Shown: positions 23,283 through 35,079 of the stretch, one piece after another
Layout of the letters: each line of letters starts with the position of its first letter
Numbering within the stretch: position 1 is the first letter of the stretch
Assembly (NCBI GenBank): GCA_019633425.1
Contig: WSUB01000009.1
Coordinates: 248,001 to 312,000, forward strand
Source of the DNA: Tulasnella sp. 424
Lineage: Eukaryota; Basidiomycota; Agaricomycetes; Cantharellales; Tulasnellaceae
DNA: 64,000 nt
Direction: 5' to 3'
Notes under the pieces: model-generated
What the model saw: only the letters and a program-made list of their open reading frames with translations
What the model was told of the DNA's origin: nothing
Databases searched by the model: none
Made by a program: the position numbers and the translations under genes

Positions 23283-25108
23283 TTATTGCCCAGTCTGAGC
23301 TCCCTCTCCATCCTCCCTCTGTTGTTTTCCATGCATAAGACTACTACGTTTTACGGCCTGCCCGACCTTCTTCACTTCAGCCTTGGCCTTGTCTTTTCGA
23401 GTCTTGACAAACGTCCCTTTCGTCTTGTTGAACTTGCCCCAGTGGCCAACCCCCCATAGTACGGCTTCTTCCTTCGTGATATGGACCTTGTGGAGATCCA
23501 GGCCACGCTCGTTCAACCCCTTGACGAAGGCTTCAAAGTACTATATATTAAAAGCTGTCAGCCGTTGCGGCGCCAGATACACTAATATGGGTTGGCGTAC
23601 GGGTATGTCAGTGCGGTAATGTCCTGATAGTGGACTGAGGCCGGTCACAAGTCCATCTTTAACCGTCAGGAGTCCGGCTGAGCTGACAGACCCTCCGAAG
23701 AAGGAAGAGTGCTGGAAGGTCCCTGTCTGCTTGATCCCGACGAACATGTTATCTGCCATTCGAAGTAAGAACTCCAGAACTTTCGGGAGGATAACCGCAC
23801 ACGCACAGTCCAGGTCGCAGACGTAAATCCATGTATTCTTGCGTAGAGTTTTCTGGGAGAGATCGTGCTTTCAGTATACCCAGCTCGTTACAGCAAGTCT
23901 GGACACCAATATCTCACCCGGAGCATCTTATCCATGACACCTTTTACTGTGAAGTTCTTCTGAAAGAATTGGAGTATACTGCTCTTGTCCGCGTCTTTCC
24001 CTGAGTAGTGATGCTTTGCACGCGAGCTACTCGAGGAAGAGGCAGAGACGATGCTGGACACGCTTGCATCGAAGCTGTTTCGACGCCGTACGTTCGGATC
24101 GTGTCGGTCGTCTTCCTCTCCTGTCGTTGGTATGATCCCTCTCCCCTCTCCTGCGTCTTTCCATCTACCATGTAATAGTCCTTCGTTGAGCAATGACGCT
24201 GCAGATGGGTTGAATGGATGGATCATACCGATTTGGTGTGGTATCCACAAACTCATTATTCCGAGCCCAACGAAGCTTTCCCTCAGAGTCTATCTTGGTC
24301 AAGTAGTTGAGCCTTTGTTCGGCACTTAGGTATCTGCAGAACGATGGACCAAGCTAGCCGTCAGCAAAGCGAAACGAGATCCAGACCACCTAGGGGTTAC
24401 ATTATTCGTTCGCTTTCCAGTCGTTCTCGTGGACACTGCGGCAGGTCAAGGTCTTTCGCTTCACCATGGTCGAGCCTATACGTGAGTCGGGATCAGATGT
24501 CGGGGAGGATGAGCAGGTTTGATATTTCGGTGATCTCACCATTGGAAGAAATTCTCCTTAGTATCGGCTTCCACCCATCGACGATGATAATATTTCACTA
24601 GGAAGGGAGTAAATACTGTAAGCGGTGAAGAGCTCAGGATGATGAGCCACACGTACGATTTGACCCGTAGCGGTGCTTCGAGTCGATCAGTTCAAGCCAG
24701 TGCTGTGTCTCCAATATCTTTGCTTTCTCAGATCTGGGACTCGGGTCGTTGAGGTCATATTTTTGCGCGCTAGTTACCACGCTTCGGCCGTTTGACAATC
24801 GGTTGGCAAGAAAGACTGCCCTCCTCCATCGGGACTTGACGTCGTTCTTCCCGGATAAAGCGGCTTCTTGGCCCACCTGCGCTGTTGCGAAATGCCATTA
24901 GCTCCGCCTCACAGCCTAGAGCTACTGAACTCGAGCAACTCGCCTTTCCCATAGCATGGAGTGCGGCATCGCTCCAGCGACTGGATGAATCTAGCTTTAC
25001 TCCCTGAGGCTCAGGATCTGGAGGAGGCCGCTCTGGAGGTTTTGTTGTAGGAGTATCACTGGGGTGTTGGGACTCCATCGGTTGCACTAGTTGTGTAGTA
25101 GTGTCCAT
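23283..25108 (-). CDS. Fungal IQ-calmodulin-binding-motif-like protein
   Basis: The start at 25108 gives MDTTTQLVQPMESQ and a Pro-rich N-terminus; introns then interrupt several times. Conserved blocks follow in order: ETQHWLELIDSKHRYGSN, a YYHRRW then ENFFQWLD block, CPRERLDKERITYLSAEQRL, and SEGKLRWARNNEFVDTT. The C-terminal core has TWIYVCDLD-like sequence, then IKQTGTFQHSSFFGGSVSSA, GLLTVKDGLVTGLSPLSGHY and VHITKEEAVLWGVGHWGKF. The stop is at 23283-23285. This block order matches a widespread fungal family usually named for an N-terminal IQ motif; I see only a weak IQ-like basic stretch (KSRWRRAVFLANRL). Biochemical function is unknown. It is convergent with the PDI gene (179 bp between stops). 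Confidence 0.7.
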
Positions 25109-25424
25109 TGGGGGGTGATAGTTGGTGGTGGTGGTGGTGGAAGCGTTTAGTAGATGCTGCAGGTGGTGGTTCTGTTTTCCTCAAGCAAACGACGTCATAG
25201 GCCGGGTGCTTGGGAAAACCCGATGGACAAATCTTTGCATTGCATACAGCGTTCCGGACGAACAGCAGAGAGGACTTGTATGGATACAATATTGTAGCAA
25301 TGAAAGGTGGACAAACAACACACACATTTTTATCCACTCCACATGGCGAGGAGATGCTCGTGTTGGGGTGCAATGACCAGCAGATCTAGACCTCGGAGCC
25401 ATATATAGCCCAAGGGACGTGCGC
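25109..25424. other. Intergenic, with a short GGT repeat at 25123-25140
   Basis: 316 bp between the start of the IQ-like gene and the end of RRP15, both on the minus strand. It holds the promoter of the IQ-like gene. A (GGT)6 microsatellite lies 15 bp upstream of that gene's start codon. Otherwise nothing was recognised. Confidence 0.5.
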
Positions 25425-26289
25425 CTAAGCTTTTGAAACAACACCTCCAGAGCGAATCATCTTCATGAAATCGTCCTGGCCAAGCGCAACTAGGAAACCA
25501 TAGAACCGTCAATTCCGCCTTGTGGAAAAGAGGATTCCGCTCAGAGATTTCCTACCTTTTTCTTCCTGTTTCTGCTTTTGCTTGATTTCTTGATGTCGCT
25601 TCTTGCCGAATCCTCTCCTTCGAGGTCTCTCGTCTTCAGAGCTTCCGTCACCTGTCTCCGTCGCTTGGACTTGCTGTATTACGTTGAATAATTTTACCAC
25701 TGTCCCAAAGCAATAAGGCGGAAGTGTCAGGGTCGCGCACAGCCCGCTGAACAAAAGTTCGCTCACCTCCTCTTTGGGCTACTTTCCGAAGAGTCCTCTC
25801 GCTTTCACCTCCCCAACCGCCGATGACATCCTTCACCCTGCCAATATCCTCCTTCTTCTTGCGCTCCGCCTGGAGGAGCTTCTTGGCACGCATCTCCAGC
25901 TTCTCTTCATTCTTCTTCTGCGCTATTGAAGGACGTAGCGCCAACGGTTGAGACGTCGCCGTCGACGTCTCGAGAAGAGCGGTAAGTGTCTGGCCGAAGG
26001 GCGTTGGGGATACGGCTCTTCGCTTCCGTTCTACGGACACGGAGTCAGCCAAGTTAGGAAGAGTGTAGCATAGCCAAGTTCCTGGTAACTAACTCGACGT
26101 CTTCTTGGACTTGTTAGTGAGATGCGAGAGAGCGATTTCGGTCTCGGTGTCGACACTCGAAGCACTCCCGGTGTCACTACCAGAGTCTGAGCCCGACTCC
26201 AGTCCAGAGCCTTCATGCTGGTCGTCTGACGATTCAGATTCGTCCCCTTTGGGAGTTTCGAGCTTTCGCTTCTTGGGAATAGGTGACAT
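25425..26289 (-). CDS. RRP15: Ribosomal RNA processing protein RRP15
   Basis: Starts at 26289 with MSPIPKKRKLETPKGDESES, a basic then Ser/Glu/Asp-rich N-terminus. After an intron the conserved core reads KRRAVSPTPFGQTLTALLET, then QKKNEEKLEMRAKKLLQAER, VKDVIGGWGGESERTLRKVA, and after a further intron VVKLFNVIQQVQ and RRRGFGKKRHQEIKQKQ. The last exon reads DDFMKMIRSGGVVSKA-stop (25425-25427), the diagnostic RRP15 C-terminus. RRP15 is a nucleolar pre-60S factor needed for 27S pre-rRNA processing. It is divergent from the DIL-domain gene with 193 bp between starts. Confidence 0.88.
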
Positions 26290-26482
26290 TGGAGTGTGAG
26301 GGACTGAGAGTGCAGATTTCTTCCAGTCAAGCGCTTAACGGGGATAACGCAGGAAATAGCCGTTGCTCCAGGAACCCCTGGAAATAGCGACGCCTGTCGA
26401 GTTGGACTGCGAAGATTCACCCCAGGTACCATAACTACCACTCCCACTCGCACACGCTCAATGCTGCTATAGAACCATCTTC
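26290..26482. promoter_or_regulatory. Short divergent promoter of RRP15 (-) and DIL-domain gene (+)
   Basis: 193 bp between the two start codons, so both genes must share the region. No specific element was identified. Confidence 0.5.
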
Positions 26483-29400
26483 ATGCAATCCGACAGCATC
26501 GATTTTATCTCTCAGCCAGACCTTTATCCCATCTACCCAACGCCTCAGACCCTCGTCGAGCTCCTCGATGGACCGGCATTAACCATCGACCAGCGAAGAA
26601 TTCTCGTCGCACACTCGCTCTCCAAGGCCGTTCTCTTCGGGGACATCGCTCTGTTGACTTTTATTCTGCGCAACTCGCTTACACGGAACCACGTCGACCT
26701 CTCCGTCGTCGATGATGATGGACTTGGACTGGTCAGTCAAGCAATCCTGGGGTTTGGCGAAGAATCGGACCGGGACGTCGAACGCGAGGAATCCGTTAGG
26801 CTTCTCATCTCAGAAGGAGCCGACATCGCTACCGGAGACTCAGGTATGTGTGTGCGCGTGTTGCAAATACTCTTCCTGCCATTCCTTGGTGTACCAACGC
26901 TTTTAGCTGACCACGCGGGCCTGAAAACCCCCTGTAGCTGGTTGGACGCCATTACACTTTGCAGCCCTTCATGCGCCACCAACACTCGTATCTTACTTAC
27001 TAACGCATGATGCCTCGCCTCTCAGCAAGTCCCTTCGAGGTTTAACCCCGCTGGACGTAATCACCGCGTACGAGGAGATGCCAACCCGCGCGGACATCGC
27101 ATTCCTGCTGGATCAGGCGATGCGGGAACGTGGGTGGTACGGCAGCGAGATTGATCGGAGAAGAGAAAGAAAGAAGCGAAGAAAAGAAATGCGTGAACAG
27201 AAAAGGAGAAGAAGGCGGGCGGAGTGGGGTCAGATTGGGCACGCCCTCAACCTGCCTGAAGAATGGTGGGGCGAAGACCACGACGACGCGGTGTCCATCG
27301 AAAGCGAGTCGGAATCCGACGATGACGATGAAGGGTCTGACGATGAAGAGGAACCTACACCATATACACCGATTCACAACCACGACTCCATCCTCGTCTT
27401 TTCTCTGTCCAATTTACCCCAACTCCTTGACTCCCTCATCGGAACCGCAACTCCGGTCCTTAAGCCGCTCTCCAAACGCACCGCACCTGCAAATGGATTA
27501 TACTACCTTGCCCGGTTTGCTGCCGTCTGGTGTGATAGCGATTGGGTGGAAGAGGTCGTAGTCGGTGCTGTGGACAAGATTGAGGAGACGGTTCATGTAA
27601 GTCACTTAGGGTCACTCAGCGCAGCCCTTGCTAATGCCCTGAGCAGTCAAAACCAGAGGACCTCGCGCACCTCGCCTTCTGGCTATTCAACACGACGACC
27701 TTCCTACACCTTTTGCGATGCGACAACCAAGTGAACGCAATTTGTGAGGAACTTGAGCTCTTTGAGCTTCTCGAGGAGATGATCAATGCCGTTTTCGGTG
27801 AGCACAGACGAGCCTGTGAAAGGGGTTTCTCGTCCTGATTAAAGATTTGACTTTTAGTCTTCGTGATTCGGGTGGTGGAGAAGCGCATTGACCCGCTAAT
27901 CGACGCTGCTCTATTGGAGCATTCACCACTCGCCTCGGAGTTTGATTCCGTCCAGTTTGAAGGCGAATGGAATTTCTTCCGCTCCCTCACCAACGCAAGG
28001 AAGAAACCAACCCCAGCGAGTCCGCCACACGCTAAAGGCTCGCCATCTCCTGCCGTCCCTCAATCGCCGACCTTCAAGCAGTCAGCCAGCGAAACCAACG
28101 GCTCTCCGAGTGTTTCCGACCGCTCGTCCATCATCAAGCCTTTCGCCTCTCTTCGTTTCTCTCGCGCGAGTGTCAGCACAATAAGCTCGATAACTTCATC
28201 AACCACCGCCGCCACAAAAGATATCCCTACTCCTCTGCCCACAAGCAATCGAACGCCTGATAACGCCAATGCACCGTCTCCAGCTGCACTAACATCCATT
28301 CTTACTGGACTGCACACTTTACTGTCGCTCTACGGAATCAACCCGGCTTTGATCGTTCAAGCAAACTCCCAAATCTTCTATTGGACGGCGTCCGAGTTGT
28401 TTAACAGGCTTCTTAGTCGGAAAAAGTACCTTTGCCGCAGTCGTGCGATGCAGGTTGGCATGAACGTGGGGGTGTTGGAAGAGTGGGTGGCAAGAATTGG
28501 ACTGCCGAGAGGTGTCGCGGGCCATTTCACCCCGGTCCGGCAACTGCTTAGTTGGCTTCAGGTGAGGATGACCTTACATGAGTTTATACCATCGATAACT
28601 GATATTGCTGCGTAGTGTCTGTCATCGATTACAGACTTTGCTGCGTTGGTCGATACAATCCAGACGATGAAGGGTCTGAACCCATTACAGATGCGAAGGG
28701 CCGTGAAGGACTATAGATTCGAAGTCAACGAAGGCCGAATGACGGAGGAGTGTAGCCAATATCTCGCTCAGCTGCAGAAGGACTGGGAAAGACAGAGGAT
28801 CAAATTGGGCGTGGAGATCGCACGGAAGGAGGTAAGCATCGTACAAGGCGATGTGGCGGCATCCCGTATTTAACTAATACATCGTTCCTTCAGAGGCAGC
28901 GTGAGCAAGATGAGGAGCTCCCGAGTTCTAGTAGTGAGGAAGCTGTGAACGACGCCGCTTCACACGGTTCCGATTCCAAGACCCGCGAAAGGGACGAGAT
29001 GCAGCGCCTCATCGACAACCTCTTCGATCATGATCACCCCAAAAGCGACTGGACGGCTCCCAAGCCTCCAGAGGCCCTAGGAGAGCTCATGAATAGTCGC
29101 TACATGATACCCCTCATCTTCCCGAGCGATCCTGCTTTGATCGTGGCTGCATCCTCGAAGGAAGCTCTTCATCCTCCCACCATCTACACCGCCGGCATGG
29201 ACTCAGCGATCAGCGTCCCCGTGACCCCTGTACCTGGGAACAAAGGAGCTCCAGCCAGTCTGGCAATGTTGCGGAAGAACGACAGCAGTCAGTCGAGGAG
29301 TTCGAGTCGCGCCAGTCACACCTCACATGCGAGCGTCAGCAGCATGAGCAGTGTCAGCCGTGGCCCGATGCGGTGGAGAGACCTAGGCAAGCAGGTCCGC

Positions 29401-29865
29401 GAGGTTGACCTCGAACTGCTGGATCTAGTTGGAGGTGTTACTCAGACGGAGTGGCATGCCTTTGGAGTACGGTTCCTCAACGCTGCTCCGGACATGACCG
29501 TCGACGTTCGACAATCTATCTCCGGTGAATGGCACGACCTGCCTGAGCCAGACCCGCAAGAAGAAAGACGCTCGGCATCACCAGATGCTGCTGACGACCC
29601 CCAAACGACACCTTCGACTAGCAGAACTGTCAATGTTATCCCCGATGACGACCCCGAGAGCCACCAAACATCTGATGCTCGGTCTATTCACTCGTTCAAA
29701 TCAGGACGTTCGCACCTCACTCCGAACGCTCCACGGCCGACAGCGGAGAAAAGACGTTCTGTGCGCCTTGCCAGGAGGAGCTCCGGCGGTGACACGGCGA
29801 TGCCTCTTTTCGAGTATCAAAACACCCCGACCGTCGACCAGAGTCCTGTTTCGTCCTTCGCGTGA
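26483..29865 (+). CDS. Ankyrin-repeat plus dilute (DIL) domain protein
   Basis: Starts MQSDSIDFISQPDLYPIYPT. The N-terminal part has ankyrin repeats: RLLISEGADIATGDS then, across an intron, AGWTPLHFAALHAPPTLVSY and SLRGLTPLDVITAY. A charged region rich in Lys/Arg then Asp/Glu follows. The DIL domain begins about 27500 with YYLARFAAVWCDSDWVEEVV and continues through HLAFWLFNTTTFLHLLRCD, ELFELLEEMINAVF, ALIVQANSQIFYWTASELFN and VGVLEEWVARIGLPRGVAGH. It closes with MKGLNPLQMRRAVKDYRFEV. The tail (to the TGA at 29863-29865) is disordered and Ser-rich. Homologues are fungal dilute-domain proteins; in myosin V the DIL domain forms the cargo-binding tail, but no motor is present here, so a cargo-adaptor role is only inference. 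A fragment of this gene recurs at 40443-40826. Confidence 0.85.
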
Positions 29866-30083
29866 TCTCCTCGTGTTCATCCTCTGCAGTTGATCTTATT
29901 TTTTATTCGTTGTTTTCAATCGCTTTAGTTACAGTTGATAATGGACAAATATGATGCTAGGAAACCCTTTCGCGTGAAAGTGCGAACCCTCGAGGGAGAG
30001 TGTGTTTGTCATCACCGGCACTCAACACTCCCCGGCTCCCGGGTACTTCTCTGAAGCGACCATCGCTGGACGACGTTGCAGCA

Positions 30084-31081
30084 ATGTCAAAGCTATCATC
30101 TACTTGCATATCTCGAGTCGCGCAGATAAAGGGCCACCTGGCTTCGTCCGCTGTCCGGGGAGGTGCCACTGTTGGGAACCCTTTAATCCTTTATGACATC
30201 AAATCGAAAGGTCCCCCCGGCGGGATGGCATGGTCTGTGAGTTGACTTGGACACTCAGTCTCAGGATGCCCAGTTTGATCGATTTGACCACCTAGCCTAA
30301 TGTTTGGAAGACTCGGCAAGTATCATCTGAGAACGTACGATTCCGTGTCGTGGTCTGATGCTTGGGAATACTTCCTTTTACCAGATTCGTCCTGAACTAC
30401 AAGCAAATCCCTTACAAGACCGTATGGGTATCCTACCCAGACATCGAGCCGACCTTGAAATCTCTTGGGTTCGGCCCTTCATCTGTTTCCAGGTCGGGGA
30501 AAGAATGGTTCACGTTACCTGTCATCTCCGATCCTTCCCCCGAGCTGGGAGGGGAGCCCACTCTTGTTGTCGATTCTCAAGTCATTGCGGAATACTTGGA
30601 CTCAAAGTACCCCCAGAGACCACTCCTTCCCGAGGGCACAAAGGCGTTTCAAGCCATGTTCATCAAGTGGACCCAAACTAACTTCCTCCCTCACTCGATC
30701 CAACTGGTGATACCCCAAGTTCCTGCGATGCTGGATGACCCGGGTGCGGAGTACTTCATTCGGACTCGGGAGAAGATGTTCGGGAAAAGGCTCACTGAAA
30801 TGTGTATTGGAGAGGAGAGGGCCACGTCGCTCGCGGCGCTGGAAAAGGAGCTGGCTACTTTGGACGGTCACATATCGCGGAACGGAGGGGGTGATTTCCT
30901 AATGGGATCTACTCCATCCTACGCCGACATTATCCTTTGTTCCTTCTTCATGTGGATGAAACGGGTCCCTACGACACGAGACCCAGGCTTCGAGACCGTC
31001 TTTGATGTCATCAAAGGCTGGCACGGAGGGAGATGGGAACGACTTCATCTGTGGTCTCAGCAGTTCACAGAAGAGAAATGA
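30084..31081 (+). CDS. Glutathione S-transferase, fungal etherase/FuA-like, copy 1
   Basis: Three exons: 30084-30236, 30296-30315 and 30385-31081, giving 289 residues. Exon 1 has a Ser/Arg/Lys-bearing 33-residue extension, then PLILYDIKSKGPPGGMAWS. The tiny exon 2 adds PNVWKT, and exon 3 begins FVLNYKQIPYKTVWVSYPDI, so the joined sequence has the AWSPNxWKTR motif of LigE-like/GSTFuA transferases. The Ser of AWSPN is a plausible catalytic residue. PTLVVDSQVIAEYLDSKYPQ contains the glutathione gamma-glutamyl-binding Asp-Ser pair, and the C-terminal helical domain follows. The second intron starts with GC, not GT (30316). Related basidiomycete enzymes act on wood-derived aromatics; the substrate here is unknown. 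It has an upstream region different from copies 2-4 and is closest in sequence to the relic at 40827-41275. Confidence 0.88.
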
Positions 31082-31461
31082 AGCACATCTTAATTAGGAG
31101 CGATGTATTTTTCCCCCTCGAACAAACTACATGGGCTCAGGTTGGAAGTATTGAGGGAGCGCCCTTCTGATGTCTGAAACAGCGAGCTAGTAGAAGAAAT
31201 CTGGGTATCGGGTATCGAGAGAGAAACCAAGAAAAGCGTTGTATCGTCGCATTGACTAGCAACAACTCAGTGCAAGGTGAAGTTGAGAAGAAGCCGAACT
31301 CTCTTTCGGCTGTTTACCTCCGCGGCGCTAAAGCATTAACGCGGTTGGGCCGCGTCAACGACTCCGCCAGGAAGCCGACCGCGTGCCGAGTCTAGTATTC
31401 CGCAATCAAGGACGGGGCGGCAGTCCCGCGGTCTCCCCTTCCTAATCCGTGAGCCGACTAG

Positions 31462-31483
31462 GAGACCTCGCTGACGAGGTCTC
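31462..31483. repeat. Perfect 9-bp inverted repeat with 4-base loop
   Basis: GAGACCTCG, CTGA, CGAGGTCTC. In the homologous spacer after GST copy 2 (about 33755-33795) the same place has about 17 extra bases that break the palindrome. Confidence 0.8.
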
Positions 31484-32121
31484 TTTACTAACCAACTACT
31501 AATGATTCATTGCGAGCGTAGTAAGCAATTCTGACTTCACACTATCTTGTCTCCCCTTCAATGTTGAAGCCTGAGCAGATAGATGCAAACTGTACCACCC
31601 GATTGGAATGCCTCTATCATTCGATTCCCTGTAATGGTTTCAATATTACAATCTCAGATTTGAATTCTGCTCATTTTAATCTTTCTACCGAGCCCGAAAT
31701 CATACACTAACAATCAGTGGCCGGGGAGTCGCTCCTGGCCGCTGAGACCATGACGCCCAGACCACTCTAGACCACTCTAGACCCCGTAGACGCCGAGATC
31801 TACCGGTTCGATTTCGTTACTGCATCGACTGCTGAAATCAATATGGGACAGCTTGAGATACCTCCGACCCAGTGCGTTGCTCGGCTTGTGACCAAGTCCA
31901 CCGCGACCGAGCCGTCCAAAGGCTGGTTATCCTAATGCCGAGAGGGGCGGCCTCTTGTCCCCGAATTTAATGTCGTTTCCACTTCATTTTCCAGACAACT
32001 TCCGGGCTACGCGAGCCCTTTGCCGTTCAGGCACTCTACATTATAGAAGGTCGGAGCCTGTGTAGGCGTACGCGGTCATCTCGCTACGGGACCGCAGTAC
32101 CATTCCGCGATGTGTATTTAG

Positions 32122-32202
32122 GTAGTCTTAGTCTAGTGACTCTGTACGGTATTCGTAGTCTAGTGACTCTGCACGGTAGTCGTAGTCTAGTGACTCTGTA
32201 TG
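32122..32202. repeat. Minisatellite: three 27-bp units in the GST copy 2 upstream region
   Basis: Three consecutive near-identical 27-bp units sharing the core tctagtgactctg. The equivalent position upstream of copies 3 (about 33913) and 4 (about 35518) has a single, diverged unit. Confidence 0.85.
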
Positions 32203-32337
32203 GTAGCGATCGTCTTTTAAAAAGTCTTACAGCCACTGAACTTGGTGCTCCTCAAACCAATTCTATTCCACGACCAACGATCCTTCTTATCCTAATCAAC
32301 GCGACTTACCGTACATCGCTAGACGACGTTTGCAGCA

Positions 32338-33337
32338 ATGTCAAAGCTATCATCTACTTGCATATCTCAAGTCGAGCAGATAAAGGGCCACCTGGCCTCG
32401 TCACCTGGCCGGGGAGGTGCTACTGTCGAAAACCCTTTAATCCTTTATGACATCAAATCGAAAGGTCCCCCCGGCGGGATGGGATGGTCTGTGAGTTGTC
32501 TTAGACCGTCAGTCTCAGGATGCCCAGTTTGACCGAATTTGACCATCTATAGCCTAATGTTTGGAAGACTAGGTGAGTATCATCTGAGGACGAAAGAATC
32601 CGTCTCGTGGTCTGATGCTTGGGAATAACTCCTTTACCAGATTCGTCCTGAACTACAAACAAATTCCTTACAAGACCGTATGGGTCTCCTTACCAGACAT
32701 CGAGCCCACCTTGAAACCCCTTGGGTTCGACCCTACACCTAGTGTCATAAATGGGAAAGAATGGTTCACGTTGCCTGTCATCTCCGATCCTTCCCCCGAG
32801 CCGGGAGGGGAGCCCACCCTTGTCGTCGATTCTCAAGTGATCGCGGAATACTTGGATTCAAAGTACCCCCAGCGGCCAATCCTTCCCGAGGGCACAAAGG
32901 CATTTCAAGCCATGTTCGTCGGGTGGGTTCGAACCAACACCCTCCCTCACTTGATCCCACTGGTGGCACCTCAAATTGTTCCGATACTGGATGACCCAGG
33001 CGCAGAGTACTACATTCGGACTCGGGAGGAGATGTTCGGGCGAAAGCTCACGGAAATGGGTATTGGGGAGGAGAGGGCCAAGTCGCTCGCTGCGCTGGAA
33101 AAGGTGCTGGCGACCCTGGACGGCCATATATCGCTGAACGGAGGGGGTGATTTCCTAATGGGATCCACTCCATCCTTCGCCGACTTTATCCTTTGCGCCT
33201 CCTTTATGTGGATGAAACGGGCCCCTACGACGCAAGACCCAGGTTTCGAGACCGTCTTTGATGTCATCAAAGGCTGGCACGGAGGGAGATGGGGACGACT
33301 TCATATGTGGTCTCAGCAGTTCACAGAAGAGAAATGA
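32338..33337 (+). CDS. Glutathione S-transferase, fungal etherase/FuA-like, copy 2
   Basis: Same three exons as copy 1 (32338-32490, 32553-32572 and 32641-33337), with identical exon lengths and normal GT-AG introns; 289 residues. It keeps AWSPN-type sequence (GMGWSPNVWKTR), GGEPTLVVDSQVIAEYLDSK, GSTPSFADFILCASFMWMKR and the end QQFTEEK. It differs from copies 1 and 4 by TPSVINGKEW in place of SSVSR(S/T)GKEW, a feature it shares with copy 3, so copies 2 and 3 look like sisters. No disruption was seen. Confidence 0.88.
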
Positions 33338-34076
33338 AGCACATCTTAATTAGGAGCGATGTATTTCCCCCCTCGAACAAACTATATGGTATTCCAAAAC
33401 CGCAGGTTGGATTTATTGAGGGAGCGTGCTTCCGAAGCCTGAAACAGCGAGCTAGTAAAACAAATCTGGGTATCGGGTATCGCGAGAGAAACCAAGAAAA
33501 GCCCCGTATCGTCGCTTTGACTAGCGACGACTCAGTGAAAGGTGAAGTTGAGAAGAAGCCGAAGAGGACGCGGCTCTCTTTCGGCTGTTTTACCCCCGCG
33601 GCGTTAAAGCATTAACGCGGTCGGGCCGCGTCAACCACTTCGCCAGAAGCCGACCACGGGCCGAGTCCAGGTATTCCTCTAGCAAGAATGGGAGTCAGTC
33701 CCACGGTTTCCCCTTCCTAATCCGTTCGATATCCCTATTCCGTCAGCCGACTCGGAAACCTCGCTGACGACTCTCCTCCCAACCGGCAGGTCTCTTTACT
33801 AACCAACCCACCCAGCGATACTTAATGATTCATATAGGAGGTCGGAGCCTGCGTAGGCGTACGCGTTTATCTCGTTACCGGACCGCAATACTATTCCGCG
33901 ATGTGTATTTAGGTAGTCGTGGTCTAGTGTTTCTATATGGCAGCGATCGACTCTCATAAAGTCTTACGGCCACCGAACTTGGTGCTCCTCAAGACAATTC
34001 TGTTCCAAGACCAACAATCATCCTGCAAGTGATCAACGCGACTTATATTACACATCGCTGGACGACGTTTGCAACA
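33338..34076. other. Spacer between GST copies 2 and 3
   Basis: About 740 bp matching parts of the neighbouring spacers: the GST 3' flank, the region with short inverted repeats, then a 5' flank from about 33840 like those of copies 2 and 4. No gene. Confidence 0.6.
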
Positions 34077-35079
34077 ATGTCTAAGCTGTCATCTACTTGC
34101 ATATCTCGAGTCGAGCATATAAAGGGCCACCTGACCTCGTTACCAGCCCCGGGAGGCGCCACTGTCGAGAACCCTTTAATCCTTTATGACATCAAATCGA
34201 AAGGTCCCCCCGGCGGGATGGGATGGTCTGTGAGTTGACTTACTAGACCGTCAGTCTCAGGATGCCCAGTTTGACCGAATTTGACCATCTATAGCCTAAT
34301 GTTTGGAAGACTAGGTGAGTATCATCTGAGGGCGTAAGAATCCGTGTCGTGATCTGATGCTCGGGAATACTTCCTTTACCAGATTCGTCCTGAACTACAA
34401 ACAAATTCCTTACAAGACCGTATGGCTCTCATTACCGGACATCGAACCCACCTTGAAACCCCTTGGGTTCGACCCTACACCCAGTGTCCTAAATGGGAGA
34501 GAATGGTTCACGTTGCCAGTCATCTCCGATCCTTCCCCCGAGCCGGGAGGGGAGCCCACTCTTGTCGTTGATTCTCAAGTCATTGCGGAATACTTGGATT
34601 CAAAGTACCCCCAGCGGCCGATCCTTCCCGAGGGCACAAAAGCATTTCAAGCCATGTTCGTCGGGTGGGTTCGAACCAACATCCTCCCTCCCTTGATCCC
34701 ACTAGTGGCACCTCAAATTGTTCCGATACTGGATGACCCAGGCGCAGAGTACTACATTCGGACTCGGGAGAAGATATTCGGGAGAAAGCTCACTGAAATG
34801 GGTATTGGGGAGGAGAGGGCCAAGTCGCTCGCGGCGCTGGAAAAGGCGCTGGCTACCTTGGACGGCCATATATCGCTGAACGGAGGGGGTGATTTCCTAA
34901 TGGGATCCACTCCATCCTACGCCGACTTTATCCTTTGCGCCTCCTTTATGTGGATGAAACGGGCCCCTACGACGCAAGACCCAGGTTTCGAGACCGTCTT
35001 TGATGTCATCAAAGGCTGGCACGGAGGGAGATGGGGACGACTTCAGATGTGGTCTGAGCAGTTCGCAGAGGAGAGATAA
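34077..35079 (+). CDS. Glutathione S-transferase, fungal etherase/FuA-like, copy 3
   Basis: Exons 34077-34229, 34295-34314 and 34383-35079; 289 residues, same architecture as the other copies. It has GMGWSPNVWKTR, TPSVLNGREW (near-identical to copy 2), VDSQVIAEYLDSKYPQ and ends QFAEER with a TAA stop in place of the TGA of the other copies. All splice sites are canonical. Confidence 0.88.

Larger units (their letters stand above)
31082..32337. other. Spacer between GST copies 1 and 2, rich in inverted repeats
   Basis: No gene. The left part is the 3' flank shared with the other GST copies. From about 31290 to 31485 there are several perfect short inverted repeats (31293-31310, 31340-31356 and 31462-31483). 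The right part, from about 32040, is a 5' flank shared with copies 3 and 4 (cattccgcgatgtgtattta and later blocks), and includes the 27-bp repeat at 32122-32202. The middle part (about 31500-32040) is not obviously shared with the other spacers. Confidence 0.6.
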
